A DNA stretch of 64,000 nucleotides from Flammeovirgaceae bacterium SG7u.111 (lineage in GTDB: Bacteria > Bacteroidota > Bacteroidia > Cytophagales > Flammeovirgaceae), in the NCBI GenBank assembly GCA_034044135.1, contig CP139021.1, positions 5,099,635 to 5,163,634 on the forward strand, given 5' to 3'. The translations under genes and the position numbers were made by a program. The notes beneath the pieces are model-generated. The model saw nothing but the letters and a program-made list of their open reading frames with translations, was not told the DNA's origin and did no database searches. Shown one piece after another: positions 42,972 through 53,000 of this stretch; positions within the stretch are counted from its first letter, which is position 1, and each line of letters opens with the position of its first letter.

Positions 42972-44153
42972 ATGCACAACAGCTTTAAACTTGGAAAACT
43001 GGGGATTGTTTTATCACTGATTTTCTTACTACCATACTACCTTTTTGGGCAAGCAGACCGAAGTCTGATGGAAGCCAACAGGCATTCTATTCAGAAGAGG
43101 ATCGACCAGACTTCTGAAATCTTGGAAAAGATTTTGGAAAGCAAAAACGATAAGCTAACTGAACTGCAAGGCCTCAACAGCCAGATTTCCCAAGTGGGCA
43201 GATTGCTCCAACAGATCAACGAAGAGCTAGATGTGCTCAATTGGGAGATTTTTGAAAGCGAAGATGTGATCAACACCCTCAACAAAGACCTCGAAGAACT
43301 AAAAGCAGAGTACGCTGCAATGCTCTACTCCACCTACAAATCCAACAACGATATAGAAAGGCTTTCCTTTGTTTTTTCAAGCAAGTCCATCGGGCAGATG
43401 TTTTCCCGCCTCAGCTACTTCCGCCAATACGATGAATATAGGCAATACCAAATTGAGCAAATAGCTGCCGTAATGAACATTTTGGAAGAAAGAAAACAAG
43501 GCTTAGTAACCAAAAGGCAAGAAAAGGAAACTCTCCAAAATTCGTTGGAAAGGCAACAAAGGAGCTTGCTTTATATGAAAAACAAAAAAAACAGGTTGGT
43601 AAAAGACCTTTTGCAAAAAGAAGGTAAGCTCAAAGTGCAGATGGAAAAAGAAGAGGTTGCACTCAACGCCCTTCAAAATGCCGTTACCAAAGCGGTCACC
43701 GCAGACATAGCCAGTGGAGTTTCCGAGGCAGCAGCGGCAAGTGGCCACATTGAAAACTTAAAAGGCAAGCTTCCATGGCCTGTGAAGGAAGGGTTTATTT
43801 CTCGAAGGTTTGGCAACCAACCGCATCCAATCTACGAAAATATTTGGGACGATAACCCGGGCATCTACATCACTACTAAAATAGGTGAAAAAGTGTTGTC
43901 CGTTTTCCCAGGCAAAGTCATAGCCGTTTCTAAACCTCCTGGGGCATTTTATTATGTAGTTACGCTTCAGCACCAACAGTATTACACAAACTACCACCGC
44001 CTCAAAAACACCTCGGTGCAGGTAGGGCAAGTAGTAGCCGCTGGCGATCCACTTGGCGAGGTAGCCGAAAGTGATGGCGGATTTGCCGAATTGCTTTTTG
44101 AAGTTTGGGAAAACCTAAAAAAGCAAGATCCCGAAGAGTGGCTGGTTAATTAA
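42972..44153 (+). CDS. EnvC-like murein hydrolase activator with degenerate LytM domain
   Basis: I favour ATG 42972 (MHNSFKLGKLGIVLSLIFLL), a clean signal peptide ending LFGQ, over ATG 42936. 393 residues: a long coiled coil (about 30-240: ILEKILESKNDKLTELQGLN), then a C-terminal M23/LytM domain from about 265 (KLPWPVKEGFISRRFGNQPH). The zinc ligands of active LytM enzymes are lost: the HxxxD site reads NPGIY and the HxH site reads LLFEVW. This matches EnvC-type proteins, which activate cell-division amidases in the periplasm instead of cutting peptidoglycan. No amidase or ftsEX gene lies nearby. Confidence 0.88.
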   Translation: MHNSFKLGKLGIVLSLIFLLPYYLFGQADRSLMEANRHSIQKRIDQTSEILEKILESKNDKLTELQGLNSQISQVGRLLQQINEELDVLNWEIFESEDVINTLNKDLEELKAEYAAMLYSTYKSNNDIERLSFVFSSKSIGQMFSRLSYFRQYDEYRQYQIEQIAAVMNILEERKQGLVTKRQEKETLQNSLERQQRSLLYMKNKKNRLVKDLLQKEGKLKVQMEKEEVALNALQNAVTKAVTADIASGVSEAAAASGHIENLKGKLPWPVKEGFISRRFGNQPHPIYENIWDDNPGIYITTKIGEKVLSVFPGKVIAVSKPPGAFYYVVTLQHQQYYTNYHRLKNTSVQVGQVVAAGDPLGEVAESDGGFAELLFEVWENLKKQDPEEWLVN

Positions 44154-44175
44154 GAGCTTGTTAAACTTTCACCCC

Positions 44176-44204
44176 AACAAAAAAAGTCGCTTTTCAGCGA
44201 CTTT
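44176..44204 (-). terminator. Terminator, mainly for the minus-strand lipoprotein gene
   Basis: Stem AAAGTCGCT / AGCGACTTT with loop TTTC. On the minus strand it is followed by T7; the plus-strand tail is only TTTCCC. Confidence 0.75.
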
Positions 44205-44232
44205 CCCATTTATACTATCTTCTTTCAACTTT

Positions 44233-44790
44233 TTACTCTGGCTTCAAAGTAAGGTTAACAGAAAGCTTTGCCGTTACTTCTACTCCATTGTAGGTAGTAG
44301 TTACATCGTCCGATTTGCTCAATTTGAAAGAGGAAGAAGTCAATTGATCTATTTTCAGGTCGTTCAAGTTAAACTCTAAATCATCATCCAATTCATCAAC
44401 TCCAATTTCGAACTCCAAGTCGTCAATTTCTAAATTGAATTTCGTTTCGTTTTCTGAAAAAAACCAATTCCCCTCGTCTTCGTCATCTCCATCTACACAT
44501 AAATTCAAGTTTGGCTTTACGATGAAAGTATTATCTTCCATAAAGTCAAATAAGTCATCTCTATCACACTCGTCTAATTCTGCAATAAGATCCAAAGTTT
44601 CTTTAGTTGGCAAAGGCACCCCTGCAAGAGAAACAGAAATTTCTACCTCAAACTCGGTCATGTTCCAGTCATTATTCACCAAAATTTCCTTTTTGGAAAT
44701 AGCATCTTCTTCCCCACAAGCTTGAATAAACAAAAGTACAGCTATGCAAGGCACCAGCAACAGTAATTTAAATCGTGATTGGAATTTCAT
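44233..44790 (-). CDS. Acidic hypothetical lipoprotein
   Basis: 185 residues, signal LLLVPCIAVLLFIQAC. The mature part starts ISKKEILVNNDWNMTEFEVE, a layout typical of lipocalin-like Bacteroidota lipoproteins (one strand with NDW or GTW, then a beta barrel). It is very acidic (VDGDDEDEGNWFFSENET, VDELDDDLEF). No enzymatic motif. It is convergent with the EnvC-like gene. Confidence 0.75.
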   Translation of the reverse strand: MKFQSRFKLLLLVPCIAVLLFIQACGEEDAISKKEILVNNDWNMTEFEVEISVSLAGVPLPTKETLDLIAELDECDRDDLFDFMEDNTFIVKPNLNLCVDGDDEDEGNWFFSENETKFNLEIDDLEFEIGVDELDDDLEFNLNDLKIDQLTSSSFKLSKSDDVTTTYNGVEVTAKLSVNLTLKPE

Positions 44791-45181
44791 AAGAAATAAA
44801 GTTTGTTAAAAGTAAATATTAAGGAATATGTCAGCACACAGCTTAGTTGTTAGATTAGTCGCCTGCCATTACTTGATACTGAGGATGAAGTACGAATGTT
44901 TCAGTTTTCAGCAAAATAATAGCACAGCTTTTCAATTGAATTGGGAATAAGGCTATAACCATGCCATTTGTGAATAAACGTAAACAGGCCGGCTGCCCTT
45001 CAAAAAACTCCCGCATTTGCTTACGTAATTTCACTTACAAAAGAGTCATCTTAAAGCCTGACATAAAGCAGCTTTTTTTACAGGAGTGCTTGACCAATAT
45101 CATCTGTCAGGGAGAAAGTGGGTGTTAATTTTGACACATTGAAATTGGATTAGAAACAAACACTTTAAAAAGAGAAATAAT
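44791..45181. other. Intergenic region before the CoA-transferase gene
   Basis: 391 bp between divergent genes, no ORF. The only clear signal is the promoter at 45103-45133. Confidence 0.6.
45103..45133 (+). promoter_or_regulatory. Promoter of the CoA-transferase gene
   Basis: TCTG (45103-45106, one mismatch to TTTG), a 19-nt spacer, and a perfect -7 box TAATTTTG (45126-45133), 48 nt before the ATG. Confidence 0.65.
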
Positions 45182-46678
45182 ATGTCATATCGATTCATGA
45201 GTGCAGAGGAAGCTGCAACTTTTGTCAGAAACGAAGACAATGTAGCCTTTAGTGGTTTTACACCTGCAGGCTCTCCAAAAGCAGTTCCTACTGCTATTGC
45301 CCAAAGAGCAAAAGCTGAGCATGATGCTGGAAGACCATTCAAAATCGGGGTTTTCACTGGTGCATCTACCGGCGACTCACTTGACGGCGAGCTTGCCAGA
45401 GCCGAGGCAATCAAGTTCCGTACGCCTTACCAATCTAATCCTGACCTCAACAAATTGTTGAATGCTGGTAAAACAGAGTATTTCGACATGCACTTGTCTC
45501 AAGTTGCTCAGGAGATGAGGTACAAGTTCTTAGGCGATGTGGATGTGGCCATCATAGAAGCAGCTGACATTAGCTCAAGAGGTGAGATTGTATTGACATC
45601 TGGTGTGGGTATTTCCCCAACTGCCGCCCGCTTGGCAGACAGGATCATCATAGAATTGAACAGAAATCACCCTGCCGACATCAAAGGCTTGCATGATGTG
45701 TATGAGCTACAAGATCCTCCTTACCGTCGTGCAGTGCCCATCTTCACGGTAAAAGATTTGTGCGGAACACCAACATTGAAAGTTGACCCTCGCAAAATTG
45801 TAGGCGTGGTAGAAACCAACAGACCTGATGAAATCGGTGCTTTCTCTGCTGTAGATGCCACCACCAAAAAAATTGGGGAAAACGTAGCCAACTTCTTGGC
45901 TAGCCAAATTAAAAACGAAACTATTCCATTGGAATTTTTGCCAATCCAGTCTGGCGTAGGGAACATTGCCAATGCCGTTCTTGGTTCGTTGGGCGAAAAC
46001 ATGGATATCCCTCCGTTCACTATGTACACTGAGGTAATCCAAGATTCTGTAATCGACCTTATGAGAAATGGAAACGTTACTTTTGCCAGTGGATGTTCGC
46101 TCACCGTTACCCCAGATAAATTACAAGATATTTACCACGACCTTTACTTCTTTAAGCCAAGGTTGGTACTTCGTCCGCAAGAGCTTTCCAACAACCCTGA
46201 AGTTGTTCGTAGACTTGGGCTTATCACCATCAACACGGCTCTGGAAGCAGATATATTTGGTAATGTGAACAGTACGCACGTATTGGGAACAAGAATGATG
46301 AATGGCTTGGGCGGTTCCGGTGACTTCACCCGTAACAGCTTCTTGTCTATTTTCACTTGCCCTTCTACGGCAAAAGGTGGTGCCATCAGTACATTAGTTC
46401 CTATGGTATCTCACTTCGACCACTCTGAGCACAGTGTAAAAGTACTTGTGACGGAGCAAGGTGTAGCCGATTTACGTGGACTGTCACCTAACCAGCGTGC
46501 CGAGACTATCATCGAAAACTGTGCTCACCCAGACTATAAGGAAATGCTTCACGACTACGTGAAACTAAGTGATAAAAAAGCGCACACACCTCACAGCTTG
46601 AAGTCAGCATTCAAAATGCACTGTGAGTTTGCAGACACCAAAGATATGCGCAATACAGACTGGAGCAAGTGCTTGTAA
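45182..46678 (+). CDS. Acetyl-CoA hydrolase / succinyl-CoA:acetate CoA-transferase
   Basis: 498 residues, class I CoA-transferase (Cat1/AarC/Ach1 family). It moves CoA between acetyl- or propionyl-CoA and succinate, or hydrolyses acetyl-CoA. Motifs are VAFSGFTPAGSPKAVPTAIA near the N-terminus, IIEAADISSRGEIVLTSGVG, and the catalytic Glu block YTEVIQDSVIDLM. C-terminal motifs are GLGGSGDFTRNSFLSIF and VLVTEQGVADLRGLSPNQRA. Full length, with its own promoter and terminator. It would link acetate and the TCA cycle. Confidence 0.93.
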   Translation: MSYRFMSAEEAATFVRNEDNVAFSGFTPAGSPKAVPTAIAQRAKAEHDAGRPFKIGVFTGASTGDSLDGELARAEAIKFRTPYQSNPDLNKLLNAGKTEYFDMHLSQVAQEMRYKFLGDVDVAIIEAADISSRGEIVLTSGVGISPTAARLADRIIIELNRNHPADIKGLHDVYELQDPPYRRAVPIFTVKDLCGTPTLKVDPRKIVGVVETNRPDEIGAFSAVDATTKKIGENVANFLASQIKNETIPLEFLPIQSGVGNIANAVLGSLGENMDIPPFTMYTEVIQDSVIDLMRNGNVTFASGCSLTVTPDKLQDIYHDLYFFKPRLVLRPQELSNNPEVVRRLGLITINTALEADIFGNVNSTHVLGTRMMNGLGGSGDFTRNSFLSIFTCPSTAKGGAISTLVPMVSHFDHSEHSVKVLVTEQGVADLRGLSPNQRAETIIENCAHPDYKEMLHDYVKLSDKKAHTPHSLKSAFKMHCEFADTKDMRNTDWSKCL

Positions 46679-47287
46679 GTCAGCATAAAATGCATTTGAT
46701 TATTTTTCTAAGTTAGGATTTAGATACTCAAACACCCTTTCGATATGCTTCGGAAGGGTGTTTTTTCATTCACAAAACATCCGTTGCCCGCCCCTAGATA
46801 CAAGTATTATTAACTTCTTTTAGGCTTTAACACTTCCCTTACATATGTAGAAAAAGAATTAGAGAAAAGATACCAGTTATAAATATCCCAAAAACCTTGA
46901 TCATAACCTGAACAAGATCTAAACAGCAATTCTCAAAACAATTGACCTACTTTTTAGCTTTATCTATGAGCACTCCTCAATTAAATTAACTTTACTTTTT
47001 TTGGATGTGGATATTAAGAGTGGGTTTAAAAAAGTATTTTTACTTGTAAAAAATCTGTTTAAAAGCTACCCTTCCTTCAAACTGCCAGCTTAAAAATATC
47101 TAATACAGACATTGTTTCAAACAGGTTCAAAACCAAGGGATTACAAGATTCCTATTTTTATTTTATCTAAAAATTTTACTATTATTTTATAAAAAATTAA
47201 TATTTTGCTATATTCAATGCGGATAAGACAACGTATTAAGGTTTTTTTTGCGAAAAACCTAAACAAACACTAGCAAGTCAAGAAGAT
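46679..47287. other. Long AT-rich intergenic region
   Basis: 609 bp. It starts with the CoA-transferase terminator (46731-46766). The rest is AT-rich, with no ORF of note and no perfect TAnnTTTG, although ATATTTTG occurs at about 47205. It should hold the promoter of the ATP-grasp cluster. Confidence 0.5.
46731..46766 (+). terminator. Terminator of the CoA-transferase gene
   Basis: Stem AACACCCTT (46731-46739) / AAGGGTGTT (46754-46762), 14-nt loop, T6 tail. Confidence 0.85.
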
Positions 47288-48754
47288 ATGGTGAATGACA
47301 CAGATTTATTCTCAAGTTACGATCAAACTGGAGAGTTTCATGATGAAGTATTTGGTAAAGAAAGCTCAGTCAGGCAAACGTATGTTAAAACAGTAAACCA
47401 CTTTAAAGGGCTGAACAAAAAGGACATAAAAGCCCTAACTGATTACACAACAATTTCTTTTTTTAATCAAGGTATCACATTCAATGTCTACTCCGAAAAC
47501 AAAGGGGTAGAGCGGATTTTTCCCTTCGATATTTTCCCTCGGATCATCCCCAACAAAGAGTGGGAACAGGTAGAAAAGGGAGTTATTCAACGAACCCAAG
47601 CCATCAATTTACTCCTCAAAGACCTTTACAATGAGCAGAAGATTTTGAAAGATGGTATTTTGCCTAAAGACCTGATCCTCGGCTCTAAGTCATATTGCAA
47701 GCACATGAAAGATTTTACCCCTGCGGGCGGTGTGTACACCCACATTTCGGGTACTGACATTATAAAAGGAGACGATGGGGAATATTTCGTATTGGAAGAC
47801 AATGTAAGAAGCCCTTCGGGTATCAGCTATGTCCTTTCCAATAGGCAGGCAATGAAGCGGACATTTACCGACCTTTTCTCCAAATACAATGTACAAGCCG
47901 TTGACGATTACCCCCAACAGTTACTCAATAAGTTGCTGAGCGCCGTGCCCAGAAGATCATCCAACGAACCTACTTGCGTACTTCTCACACCCGGCATTTA
48001 TAACTCTGCTTACTACGAGCATGCCTTCTTGGCTTCGGAGATGGGTATAGAGCTGGTAGAAGGCAGGGACTTGCGCGTAGAAAACGGGTTTGTGTATATG
48101 AAGACTATTAGCGGCGACCAAAAGGTAGATGTGATCTACCGAAGAATTGACGATGACTTTTTGGACCCTAAATATTTTAATAAAAACTCTATGCTAGGCG
48201 TGGAAGGCCTCATGGATGTGTACAAAGAAGACAAAGTTACGATTGCCAACGCTCCTGGCACAGGTATTTCGGACGATAAAGCGGTGTATGCCTATATGCC
48301 AGAGATCATCAAGTATTACCTTGACCAAGACCCTATCATCAAAAATGTACATACCTACCACTGTGAGCGTGAAGACGATCGCAAATATGTGCTAGAAAAT
48401 ATGAGCAAACTGGTGGTAAAGCCCGTAGACGAATCGGGCGGATACGGTGTGATGGTAGGGAGCAAAGCCACAAAAAAAGCAATTAGCGATTATCAAAAGC
48501 TGATTTTGGCAAACCCTAGAAAATACATTGCCCAGCCTATAATGCCCCTTTCAGTACACACTACTTTTATAGACAAATCGAAGACTTTTGAACAGCGACA
48601 TGTCGATTTGCGTGTATTCTCGCTAGTGGGCAAAGAGGATGTTTTTGTCTGCAAAGGTGGACTAAGCAGAGTCGCACTCCGCAAGGGAAGCTTGATTGTA
48701 AATTCATCGCAAGGAGGAGGTTCTAAAGATACTTGGGTACTCGATAAAGATTAA
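47288..48754 (+). CDS. Circularly permuted type 2 ATP-grasp protein (module 1)
   Basis: 488 residues, DUF404/DUF407 family. ATP-grasp enzymes make amide bonds from a carboxylate and an amine with ATP. Motifs are GITFNVYSENKGVERIFPFD, VLEDNVRSPSGISYVLSNRQ, HAFLASEMGIELVEGRDLRV, VDVIYRRIDDDFLDP, KLVVKPVDESGGYGVMVG (ATP-binding Lys and Gly loop), and the C-terminal RVFSLVGKEDVFVCKGGLSR ... NSSQGGGSKDTWVL. It is the first gene of a cluster with alpha-E and transglutaminase genes. The peptide substrate is unknown. It is paralogous to the N-terminal half of the 53654 protein. Confidence 0.92.
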   Translation: MVNDTDLFSSYDQTGEFHDEVFGKESSVRQTYVKTVNHFKGLNKKDIKALTDYTTISFFNQGITFNVYSENKGVERIFPFDIFPRIIPNKEWEQVEKGVIQRTQAINLLLKDLYNEQKILKDGILPKDLILGSKSYCKHMKDFTPAGGVYTHISGTDIIKGDDGEYFVLEDNVRSPSGISYVLSNRQAMKRTFTDLFSKYNVQAVDDYPQQLLNKLLSAVPRRSSNEPTCVLLTPGIYNSAYYEHAFLASEMGIELVEGRDLRVENGFVYMKTISGDQKVDVIYRRIDDDFLDPKYFNKNSMLGVEGLMDVYKEDKVTIANAPGTGISDDKAVYAYMPEIIKYYLDQDPIIKNVHTYHCEREDDRKYVLENMSKLVVKPVDESGGYGVMVGSKATKKAISDYQKLILANPRKYIAQPIMPLSVHTTFIDKSKTFEQRHVDLRVFSLVGKEDVFVCKGGLSRVALRKGSLIVNSSQGGGSKDTWVLDKD

Positions 48755-49006
48755 GTATTATTGGCAACCTTTTCATAGATATAATACAGAAAGGGCAACC
48801 ACATTTGACCAATTTCACACTTGCACTGCCACCACTAACGGCATAACTTTCACTTACTATTTACTTACAACAAAGAGGCTTTAACATAAATAATGGTATA
48901 GACGCCCTTATTTTCTACAACCTCAGAAATGGGTTTTCCTCCTTGGCATGAGGCAGGGCTAAACCCCAGTGATTTTTTAATAGTCAAACATAAAACTACA
49001 AGAAAA

Positions 49007-49963
49007 ATGCTAGCACGAATAGCAAATAACGTGTTTTGGATGGGTAGGTATCTTGAAAGAGCAGAACACTTGGCCAGATATAGCAGGGAACAGTATTTCA
49101 CTACGCTCGATGCCCCTTACACAATCAATAAGAAATTAGCACTTGAGTCCATCTTGAGAATGGGTGGCTCTTATGACGAATACAGAGAAAAGTACGATAA
49201 CATCACCAGTGAACGTGTTTTTAACTTCACCACTAGGGATCCCGATAATGTAATGTCCATACAAGAGATGATAAAGATAGCTAGGGAAAATGCCCGAAGC
49301 GCAAGGTATAAGCTATCGGACGAGACGTGGGAGGCGATCAACAAATTTTATCATTACGTGAACGAATGTGCTTCTTTGAAATTCCGCGACGAGCAACGTT
49401 ACGATTTCTATCAAAGCATAATTAACAATACCTATATTACAAAAGGGTTCATCACAAACACCCTCATGAGGGACCATGTATGGACCATCATCAATACGGG
49501 TGTCCATCTCGAAAAAGCAATCCAGATAAATAGGATGCTCATTTCTCGCTATACCGATCTTTCTAGAATGGATTCTGAAAAGCTGATCACCCCTGTGGAA
49601 AACTACCTTTGGGCTACCCTGCTCAAAACCACAGACTGTCTAGACATTGCCCGTAGGGTGTATAAATCGGAGATTAACAAGAATGTAGTCTTGCACTTTT
49701 TAATTCTCAACAAACAATTTCCAAAATCTATTTTGCACAACCTAAAGTCGGTGATCAGAAGCCTGCACTCACTGGAATCTAAAGAAATGGAAGTCGGTTC
49801 ATTGGAATTTGAGGCAGAAAAACTAGAGTCAAGAATTAAGTTTTTGACCATGGCCGAAATACGAGCAGCCAGTGACGAGGAAACACTCAAATACCTTATA
49901 GAATGTTTGGACAAGTTAAACCAGCTTGCGGTAATGTTCGAAAAAAAGTACTTGAGTTGGTAA
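49007..49963 (+). CDS. Alpha-E domain protein (DUF403, module 1)
   Basis: 318 residues from ATG 49007 (MLARIANNVFWMGRYLERAE), the conserved family start; a frame extending to 48929 has no support. The protein is all-helical, with WMGRYLERAEHLAR at the N-terminus, RENARSARYKLSDETWEAIN and the C-terminal YLIECLDKLNQLA. Alpha-E proteins almost always lie beside circularly permuted ATP-grasp and transglutaminase genes and are thought to scaffold or assist the ligase. 252 bp after the ATP-grasp gene. Confidence 0.92.
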   Translation: MLARIANNVFWMGRYLERAEHLARYSREQYFTTLDAPYTINKKLALESILRMGGSYDEYREKYDNITSERVFNFTTRDPDNVMSIQEMIKIARENARSARYKLSDETWEAINKFYHYVNECASLKFRDEQRYDFYQSIINNTYITKGFITNTLMRDHVWTIINTGVHLEKAIQINRMLISRYTDLSRMDSEKLITPVENYLWATLLKTTDCLDIARRVYKSEINKNVVLHFLILNKQFPKSILHNLKSVIRSLHSLESKEMEVGSLEFEAEKLESRIKFLTMAEIRAASDEETLKYLIECLDKLNQLAVMFEKKYLSW

Positions 49964-49970
49964 AGAAATT

Positions 49971-49978
49971 TAGATTTG
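49971..49978 (+). promoter_or_regulatory. Promoter -7 box before the transglutaminase-DUF2126 gene
   Basis: TAGATTTG, a perfect TAnnTTTG, 7 nt after the alpha-E stop and 58 nt before the ATG at 50037. It suggests that the large gene can be expressed independently. Confidence 0.5.
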
Positions 49979-50036
49979 CAAAATCATTCGACTACTCCTA
50001 ATCTTTCTAAAAACGATCTTCTAAACAGACAGTAAT

Positions 50037-53000
50037 ATGGCTATACGAGTAGCAATAAAACATAAAACCCGTTACGATTACGATAGATTTATCAACCTGT
50101 CACCTCATACTTTTAGGTTGCGGCCCGCAGTGCATAGCCGTACAAAAATTGAAGCCTATTCGCTCAACATCGAACCAAAAGAGCATTTTATCAACTGGCA
50201 GCAAGATCCTTTTGGCAATTACCAAGCAAGGGTAGTTTTTCCCGAAAAAACAAAGTCCCTTTCTGTTGAAGTTGAAGTAATTGCTGAGCTAGCAGGCATC
50301 AACCCTTTCGATTTTTTCTTGGATGAGTATGCTGAGGAATTTCCTTTTAAATACAAAGACCAAATAAAGGAAGAGCTTACTCCTTACCTCAAAATTTCGG
50401 AGGAAAGTCCTCTTTTAGATAAGTGGCTCGAAAAAATTGATTTAAAAACAAAAAGAAGAACCGTAGACTTCTTGGTGGAAATAAACCAAGCTGTCAACAA
50501 AGACATTGCCTACTCCATCCGTATGGAGCCAGGTGTTCAGACTTGTCAGGTAACACTTGAAAAAGCTCTTGGTTCATGCCGTGATTCATCTTGGCTTCTC
50601 GTCCAGATTTTCAGACATTTGGGCTTGGCGGCTCGTTTTGTTTCTGGCTATTTGGTACAGCTCACCTCAGATCAAAAATCGCTCGATGGTCCTTCTGGTC
50701 CTGAAAAAGATTTTACCGACCTTCATGCTTGGGTGGAAGTTTATATTCCGGGCGCTGGTTGGATTGGGCTCGACCCAACATCGGGCTTGTTTGCCAGCGA
50801 AGGACATATTCCTTTGGCATGTACGCCAGAGCCGGCAAGTGCCGCGCCGGTAGAAGGGGCGACGGACAAAACCGAAGTAGAATTTTTCTTTGACAATAGC
50901 GTGGAGCGTATCCACGAAGACCCACGGGTAACTCTGCCATTTTCGGAGGCGCAATGGGAAAAAATATACGACCTCGGCCTTAAAGTTGACAAGGACTTAG
51001 AAGATGGTGACGTAAGGCTTACCATGGGTGGCGAACCTACTTTTGTTTCTATTGACGATATGGAATCAGCCCAATGGAACTCAGCTGCCGATGGACCGCA
51101 CAAGCGAGCCTTGGCCAGCCAGCTGATAAAAAAGCTGAGAAATGAATTTGGAAAAGGGGGGCTTCTCCACTATGGACAAGGAAAATGGTATCCGGGCGAA
51201 GAGCTTCCTCGCTGGAACTTCAGCTGTTATTGGCGTAAAGATGGTGTACCAATCTGGAATGACGAGACCCTCCTAGCAGACAATGCCACAGACTATAAAC
51301 ACACCCCACTAGATGCCCTAAATTTCATGGCTAGGCTTGCCAAAAGATTAGGCATTCCAGTTAAAAATATTGTTCCTGGCTACGAAGATGCTTTTTACTA
51401 TGCATGGAAAGAAGGAAGCTTGCCAGAAAACATCGATCCGCTAAAGTTCAACCTCAAAGATTCTCTTGAGCGAAAAACTATTGCCAAGGTACTTGATAGA
51501 GGTCTGGACACACCAACAGGCTTTGTTCTCCCACTCCAGTGGAACTTGCAAGACCAAGATTGGGAATCGGGTAAGTGGAAATTCCGAAGGGAAGACATGT
51601 TCCTCTTCCCCGGCAACTCTCCCATGGGCTTGCGCTTACCGCTCGACAGCCTTCCTTGGGAACCCAAAGACAAAAAAGAGGTTCGGTTTGACCAAGACCT
51701 TTTCCGAGAACTTCCCGAGCTTGCCAACTTTTTTAAAGAAAGTGAAGCAGAGGAAAAGAAGAAAAAATCAGCTCCGGTCCATACCGTCGTTCGCACAGCG
51801 CTTACTATTGAGGAAAGAGAAGGAAGAGTGCATATCTTCATGCCCCCCCTCACCCACTTGGAACATTACCTCGACCTCATAGCCAAGGTAGAACTTACTG
51901 CAAAGTCTATGAAAATGCCTGTGCTGATAGAAGGGTATGAGCCACCAAAAGACTATCGTGTAGAAAAACTTTCTGTCACCCCCGACCCGGGCGTAATAGA
52001 AGTGAACGTACACCCCGTCACCAATTTCAAAGACTTGGTGTACAACACCGAAACCTTGTACGAAATAGCAAGGACAACCCGCTTGGGTACTGAAAAATTC
52101 ATGCTCGATGGGAAGCACTCAGGTACTGGAGGAGGCAACCACGTCACCTTGGGAGGAACTTCCCCTGCCGATAGCCCGATGTTGCGCAACCCGAACTTGC
52201 TCAGGAGCCTGATCACGTATTGGCAGCACCATCCCGGACTTTCTTACCTCTTCTCAGGGGCATTTATAGGCACCACTAGCCAAGCACCAAGGGTAGACGA
52301 AGGCCGTGACGAGATGCTCTACGAGTTGGAAATTGCCTTTAGCCAAATTCCAGAAGGCGAAGAAGTACCTTTTTGGCTGGTAGATAGGCTTTTCCGAAAC
52401 CTACTTATAGATATTACGGGAAATACGCACCGTGCCGAGTTCTGTATAGACAAACTCTACTCGCCCGACTCTAGCTCAGGCAGGCTCGGCATTTTGGAAA
52501 TGAGGGCTTTTGACATGCCTCCTCATGCCCGTATGAGTGTATTGCAAGTATTGCTTATCCGCGCACTCATCGCTTGGTTTTGGAAAACTCCTTACAAAAA
52601 GAAACTAGTAAGATGGGGCACGGAACTTCACGACAGGTTCTTACTCCCACATTATGTGAAACAAGACATTGCCGATGTGGTGGATGACCTCAAACAAGCA
52701 GGTTATGATTTTGATCTTAAATGGTTTGATTCGTTCTTCGAATTCAGGTTCCCACACTACGGCACGCTAAACCTCAAAAACATTGAAGTAGAACTACGAA
52801 GCGCCATAGAGCCTTGGAACGTATTGGGGGAGGAAATGAGCAACATGGGCACAGCCCGCTTTGTAGATTCTTCCCTAGAAAGGCTTCAAGTAAAAATTTC
52901 GGGGCTTACGGACAACCGCTATGTTCTTACGTGCAACGGCAACCGAGTACCACTCAAAAGCACGGGTACAAAGGGGGAATATATTTCGGGAATTAGGTAC

